64,000 nucleotides of DNA, taken from contig NC_082698.1 of the NCBI RefSeq assembly GCF_949987515.2, positions 29,788,070 to 29,852,069 on the forward strand, given 5' to 3'. Shown here in pieces: positions 59,465 through 64,000 of this stretch. A model generated the notes under the pieces. That model ran no database searches, was not told the DNA's origin, and worked only from the letters and a program-made list of their open reading frames with translations. Numbering within the stretch: the first letter of the stretch is position 1; each line of letters starts with the position of its first letter. The translations under genes and the position numbers were made by a program. Source of the stretch: Delphinus delphis. Lineage: Eukaryota; Chordata; Mammalia; Artiodactyla; Delphinidae.

Positions 59465-59620
59465 GGTGCCCACCCTGTGCCAGGCACTTTACACGCGGTG
59501 CTCACAACCTGGACAGCTGTTATTCATCTCCGTGTCACCAGTGAGGAAGGTGAGATCCGAGCGGTTAAGTAACCTGCCTGAGGCCACACAGCTAGTCTGC
59601 AGAGAAGCCTGGATTTAAAT
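59465..59620 (-). mobile_element. MIR
   Basis: Contains ctgtgccaggcactttacac, gtgtcaccagtgaggaaggt and taacctgcctgaggccacac. Confidence 0.75.
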
Positions 59621-59689
59621 GCACAGCACTGCCCAGTGCCCTCCCGGCCTCCGCCTCTCACTGCGGAGGACGAAGGGCACGTACTAGGA

Positions 59690-59890
59690 AGGGCATAGCG
59701 TCTGGAATCAGAGCCCTGGTGACGGCCCCCACTCATTAGCTATGACAGTGGGCAATTCCCCTTCCTCTCCAGGACTCAGTTACCTCACCTGTAGAATGGG
59801 AGTGCTCACATCAGCCCTGCCTCGAGTGACTGATGGGAGGGCCCCATGTGGTCCGGACCAGGGAACAGCAAGGTGCTTCACCAGTGTGAA
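59690..59890 (+). mobile_element. MIR
   Basis: Contains agcgtctggaatcagagccc, actcagttacctcacctgta and gaatgggagtgctcacatca. Confidence 0.65.
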
Positions 59891-60120
59891 TTAGGACTGT
59901 TCCTCTTACCTCCTTGTTCTCCTACAAGCAGCCTGAAGTTTATGTGATCCTAAACACAGCATACCTAGGGCCCTTACAGGGAAGGTGACGGAGGACGTGC
60001 TAGGTCAGGATTTTATCTTTGCGCGTACGCGCACACACGGGGGTGGGGAGAGTTGGCCTCTAGGCCACCCCCATCGCCCCACGCATCTGTCCGCTGACCT
60101 GCAGCCCTCTCTCCTCCCAG

Positions 60121-60257
60121 GACATCGCCTCACCCAAGTTCTCCATGCCCTCGCCTGTCCGCACAGTCATCGCTGCCGACTTCGACAATGACCAGGAGCT
60201 GGAGATCTTCTTCAACAACTTTGCCCACCGCAGCTCTTCAGCCAACCGCCTCTTCCG
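60121..60257 (+). CDS. CRTAC1: CRTAC1 exon 8
   Basis: The exon is 137 nt and starts in phase 0 with GAC ATC GCC. It ends after two bases of an Arg codon. It encodes DIASPKFSMPSPVRTVIAAD, then FDNDQELEIFFNNFAHRSSS and ANRLFR. DFDNDQELEIFFNN is a variant calcium loop in which the usual glycine is replaced; human CRTAC1 has the same variant as I recall it. The donor is gtagat, which lacks G at +5 and is the weakest in the window. Without splicing the frame would read CGG TAG, a stop immediately after the exon. Confidence 0.94.
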
Positions 60258-60864
60258 GTAGATGCTTCAGCCTGGCTCGCGGCTACTCAGCCTTCGTGGG
60301 TGGGGGTCAGGGAGGAAGGCTTAGGACTCAAAAGAGGAGCTCCAAGGGGAGGGAGGAGGAAGGTCCCCTGATGAAGGAGCATTAGAAGCTGGAAGGACAG
60401 GGATTGAGCAAGAGGCTGAGAGAATGGGGGGTGGAAAGGTGAGGCGGGGAGTCCTGGGCCTCCTGCTGTTGGGGAGGAAACGGTCAGGGGGACGTGCACA
60501 AAGTGTGCCTAGCAGCCAGGCTCCACTCTACCACCCAAAGGGGTTCCAGAGCCAAATCTGTTTGGGTGCATCTGGATGAAGCAAAGACAGGCAGGTGTAT
60601 TGACTACAGGACTTCTCAGAGCCTTTAACGTGACCATGAGTATTTTTACTTTCCAAGAGGTGAATGGAGTATTCCAAATAGATTTCAGTACAAGATACTT
60701 CTTTCAGAGATTTTTCTCTTGGGATTGGTGCTCTGCTAAACATCCTTTGGGAAATGCTGAATGAAACAATTAATGGTAGATGAGGGAATGGTAGACAAGA
60801 ATGGAGGCAACTGAGCACTGCATGCAGGGAGGAAAGGTTCGATTTTTCTCTGATTGGGGTCCAG

Positions 60865-61040
60865 AGACCACTGGCCTCAGAACCACCCAGAGTGTTTATT
60901 TAAAGTAAAGAATCCCTGGGCCCGCCCTGGATCTCCTGAATCAGAATCTCAGGGGCTGAGGCCCAGGAATCTGTCTTTTTAACGCGTACACTAGGCATCA
61001 GGTGATTCTTATCCCACCAACGTTTGAGAACTGCTGTTGG
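60865..61040. mobile_element. MER5A-like hAT relic
   Basis: Contains ggatctcctgaatcagaatc, gcccaggaatctgtcttttt, catcaggtgattcttatccc and cgtttgagaactgctg. Confidence 0.75.
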
Positions 61041-62039
61041 GGAACAAACCTCAGGACACATGCAGCCCTGGTTCCTGGCCTAAAACATGCTAATGGGCCT
61101 CAGCAGCAGGTGGCAAGAGGAGGGTGGGCCAGGGGCCTTGGAGGCAGGAAATGGGCCAGAGCACCTGCTCAGTTCCCCAAGGCCCCCGTCCCCTCCCCCA
61201 GAAGGGCCCTCCACTATTAATAAAAGGCGAGAGCTGTGACTAAGCGTGTTTTAAAATATAATTATTAACAAAGCATCAATCCCGACCAGCTGTAATCACC
61301 CCCTGAAGGCACCAGATTTGCTAATTAGGTGCCTTGCAAGAAGCTTTTTCACAACTTCCAGATTAATTGCGGAAGATCAATTGCTCGTTAACAGAGACTC
61401 TGCTTTCCTTCTCTGGCTGATAAAGTGTCACTCGCCAGGGCCTGGAGCACCAAGGAGTCTCTGTGGCCCGAGCACCCAGGCACCTCCTCTGCCTGTCTGG
61501 CCTCTGTCAAACCTCCCAGCTTCCCTCCCGCCACCCCAAGGGCAGGCTGGCCCCGGGCTGTCTGCGGACAGGGTCACCACACGGTCACCCTATGGGCTAG
61601 TGTGTTTGTTTCCGCACAGCGTCAGTGGAAGCCACTTCCCAGTTCCGTGGCTGTGCCCCGAGTCCCTGTGGCAGACGGCTGGGTCTGGAGCTCGCAGCAG
61701 AGAGTGTAGGGGCTACAGCTGGGGCCACCACTCAGCTGGCAACTCTAGAAGTTGAGCCCCTACCTGCCCCATACCACGTGGGCTTGTCACGTGTCACCGA
61801 AGGAAACATGGTGGGCTCCTTGTAGGAGTCACCAGGGATGCAAAGCCTCGGTGTGTGTGAGTCTGCCGGCCCTTCAGCGATGCCTGGGAAACCAGGGAAC
61901 TCATCACCCACTCCAGGTGCTTAAGAAGAGTGCAGAGGCCCTGTTAACAATGGCAGGGTGACAGGCGTGAGCAGGGACAGTCCCAGGCCGGGCAGGATGT
62001 GCGTTGATCTGGTCCCATGGCTCCACCCTGCACACTCCG

Positions 62040-62400
62040 TCTTCTCTAGCTGCCGCCCTGTGTCCAGTCCTGCAGAGCAAGCTGTTGAAAATGCGAATCT
62101 GACCACACCCCTCTTCCACTTAAACCCCTTAGAAGCTCCCCACTACCTTCCCTTCGATACATCCCACAGGCTGGCTTTGTCCCCAGCCTTGTCACTCTCC
62201 ACTCCCCAGTTTACACCTAAGCGCCAGACACCCCAAGCTTTCCGTTCTGGGCTGCACCAGGCCTGGACCCCTCAGGCTGCCCACACCATCTGCCTCTCTC
62301 TCGCTTCTGAGTGACACACACTCACTCATCATTCTGGTTTCAGCTTTGTTGACCCTTCCTCCAAGAAGCCTGCCCTGGTTGCCCAAATCTGGGTGAGTTT
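62040..62400 (-). mobile_element. Probable L2-type relic
   Basis: Contains aatctgaccacacccctctt, ccacttaaaccccttagaag, ctccccactaccttcccttc and ccaagaagcctgccctggtt, the antisense order of L2 3' ends. Confidence 0.55.
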
Positions 62401-63139
62401 GCCCAGCTCTGCCCTGGAACTTCTGGGCTTTAGCCTTAGAAACCCCTAACTCCGTTGTCACCTGAACCCAGGGATGGCTCTGCCCAGCCGTGACAGAGCT
62501 TGCAGGACACGAGTGGTTGAAGGGACTGTGGATGCTAGCGGGCTGAGGCAGACACACACCCCCGGCAGGTGTGCACACACACAAAAGCACTGCCGGGCAT
62601 GCGGCTCACTGCCCAGACTGCACACGTGGGTGTGCTCAGCACAGACGCCCCGCGCGGACAGAGGACACCTCCCAGGACATGTGCTCAACCCTGCAGACAC
62701 CTTGCAGTTCTGCCAGCACCCTCTGCCATCCAGCCACCAGAAGCTCCAGCTCAGGGGACCCTGGCTCCCTCCGGAAAGAAAGCATTGGCCACAGCACAGC
62801 CCTCTGGTGACTGTGATTTAAGTGACAGCCCCACCTGCAACGTAAGGGGAGAGTGATACAGATCCTTCCTGGTCCTTTCTCCCCACCCCAGCCCCAAGAT
62901 TGCTCCACACAGCCAGGACAGAGCGCCCAAGGCTGCGAGAATCTACCCAGTGAGAAAAATTAGAGAGGAAAGCTCAAAGCCATCATCAGCGTTCAGCTCA
63001 ACGTGCAGAAAGAACAGGACTTTCACAGTGGACTTTTCTACAGCAAATATTATCACGATTCAGAGTTCAAAACAGACAAAACCCTAGCAACCCAAAGGGA
63101 CCCTTTCTTCCCTTTTGTCTCTGGATTCCTCCATGCGCC

Positions 63140-63430
63140 CCACGGACATGTCTGGAGCTTCCTGAGAGCCAGGCTCTGTGTTAGATGCTGCGGGAGATGC
63201 AAAGAAGAGTAACGATACATGGTTCCAGGCTGCAAAGAGTTCGCAGGCTAACTGAGGAGATAAGATGCATTCATATAGAGCTTCAACACAAGGCAGAAAG
63301 CGATAAAGGCCAGGAAAGTGACGGAGGCAGAGCAGGAAGGCATCGCTTCTAGCAGGACGATCAGGGAGGGCTTAGAGGAGGTGGCACCGGAGTAGGGGTG
63401 GAACCCTGCGTAGCATTCAGAACTCAGAAA
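63140..63430. repeat. Old interspersed repeat, tgtgccaggc family
   Basis: Contains gagccaggctctgtgttaga, aaagagttcgcaggctaact and tcagggagggcttagaggag. Confidence 0.5.
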
Positions 63431-63768
63431 CCCAGGGCCGCTAGAAGGAATGTGAAGGTCAGTTGAAGGTAGTTGCATCCCTGCCCCTTCTCCATCCATC
63501 AGCTGCCCTTCCCCAGGCTGTCTATAATTCATCCATTAGAGAAGGAAAAATCAATATTTACCAACGTGAATTAAAACCCAAGAAAGGCGCAGGCAGGGTC
63601 TGTGAGCAGAGTGGCTCTGTCGGCATGCAGGTGGCAGCCCACTTGCAGCAGGGTCTCAGGGTGCTCAGGGGCTGGAGAATGGAGCTAGTGGGCCTCGAGG
63701 TCCAGGGAGCCCACTGGGGCTTTGCCAGCACATTGTCGTCCATGAACAGCCTGTCTCCTGTCCCGCAG

Positions 63769-63851
63769 CATCATCCGTAGGGAACACGGCGACCCCCTCA
63801 TCGAGGAGCTCAATCCTGGCGACGCCTTGGAGCCCGAGGGCCGGGGCACAG
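63769..63851 (+). CDS. CRTAC1: CRTAC1 exon 9 (last in window)
   Basis: The exon is 83 nt. One base completes the Arg codon split by intron 8, 27 codons follow, and the last base begins a glycine. The acceptor is tgtcccgcag and the donor is gtgagg. It encodes IIRREHGDPLIEELNPGDAL and then EPEGRGT. This segment leads into the last FG-GAP repeat (GGVVTDFDGDG in human), which must lie in the next exon beyond the window. Human has Val where the first Ile stands. Confidence 0.94.
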
Positions 63852-64000
63852 GTGAGGGCACCTGAGGGCTCTGGCCTGCTCTCCCCTGTCTCAGTGCTGC
63901 CCTTAGCCTGGGGGGAGGGCGGGAGGGGTGGTGCAGCCAGTCCCACAGCAGGGCTTTTCCTATCCCTGCCACTCTGAGGGCTGAGATCCTGGGGCAGGGG
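63852..64000 (+). other. CRTAC1: CRTAC1 intron 9 (5' end)
   Basis: The intron begins with gtgagg and runs past the window end. Nothing notable is seen in the 149 bases available. Confidence 0.85.

Larger units (their letters stand above)
57534..60120 (+). other. CRTAC1: CRTAC1 intron 7
   Basis: The intron is 2.6 kb, donor gtaaga and acceptor ctctcctcccag. It holds an old hAT-type relic (58440), an (AAGAAT)n microsatellite (58657), MIR pieces (58680, 59465, 59690) and a short A tract near 59331. Nothing coding is seen. Confidence 0.9.
60258..63768 (+). other. CRTAC1: CRTAC1 intron 8
   Basis: The intron is 3.5 kb, donor gtagat and acceptor ctcctgtcccgcag. It holds a MER5A-like relic (60865), a repeat-poor homeodomain-rich island (61195-61430), an L2-like stretch (62040) and an old interspersed repeat (63140). 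No other exon is seen. Confidence 0.9.
1..64000 (+). other. CRTAC1: CRTAC1 gene, internal part (introns and seven exons)
   Basis: The window lies inside CRTAC1. The seven exons found are collinear on the + strand, and their joined translation reads as the human protein does from the VVAG/YNGP junction to EPEGRGT. CRTAC1 is a secreted extracellular-matrix glycoprotein, first known as a chondrocyte marker; its brain form LOTUS antagonises the Nogo receptor. The family has an N-terminal FG-GAP/VCBS beta-propeller, an ASPIC/UnbV domain and a C-terminal EGF-like calcium-binding domain. Only the propeller part is present here. Neither the promoter and first exons nor the last exons are in the window. 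Exon numbers 3 to 9 are inferred from human gene structure. The gene looks intact: there is no stop, frameshift or broken splice dinucleotide. Confidence 0.96.

Noticed and set aside
1..64000. CRISPR arrays, bacterial operons, riboswitches, replication origins
   Set aside because: The window is plainly mammalian intron and exon sequence; no such features are expected or seen.

Overview
This is a window of mammalian, almost certainly cetacean (probably toothed whale), nuclear DNA. The organism call rests on seven copies of the CHR family of tRNA-derived SINEs, including four of about 200 bp whose flanking target-site duplications are clean. CHR SINEs belong to the cetacean/hippo/ruminant group, and the short subtype seen here is one I associate with toothed whales. 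The background is ordinary mammalian intron: MIR, L2, L1 and old hAT (MER5A/MER20-like) relics and microsatellites.

The only protein-coding gene I can support is CRTAC1 (cartilage acidic protein 1; a brain isoform is known as LOTUS), on the + strand. Seven consecutive internal exons lie at 27681-27877, 40005-40141, 45236-45392, 54110-54244, 57388-57533, 60121-60257 and 63769-63851. All junctions have AG/GT splice sites, the phases agree across every intron, and the joined frame of 992 nt (about 330 codons) has no stop. By comparison with human CRTAC1 they should be exons 3 to 9. They encode most of the FG-GAP/VCBS beta-propeller domain, with Asp-rich calcium-binding loops in the third, fifth (variant, in the sixth window exon) and other blades. 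The signal peptide and first repeat lie upstream of the window. The ASPIC/UnbV and EGF-like C-terminal parts lie downstream.

Layout: 1-27680 is part of a long upstream intron (intron 2), dense in repeats with a few quiet AT-rich islands. 27878-40004 is intron 3, with two CHR SINEs and two old L1 fragments. 40142-45235 is intron 4. 45393-54109 is intron 5, which holds the two most interesting noncoding signals: a CpG-rich stretch with a strong CTCF-type motif (47926-47944), and a pair of near-perfect RFX X-boxes 38 bp apart with homeodomain-type sites between and beside them (51642-51755). 54245-57387 is intron 6, with a second CTCF-type motif just before the next exon. 57534-60120, 60258-63768 and 63852-64000 are introns 7, 8 and part of 9.

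I found no convincing undescribed system. The best leads are regulatory: the double X-box cluster, the two CTCF-type sites, several repeat-poor homeodomain-rich islands, a 43-bp tandem triplication, an in-frame cryptic exon candidate before the fifth window exon, and a weak splice donor whose failure would put a stop codon directly at the exon end. All repeat family names are by recognition of consensus-like sequence, and repeat boundaries are approximate.
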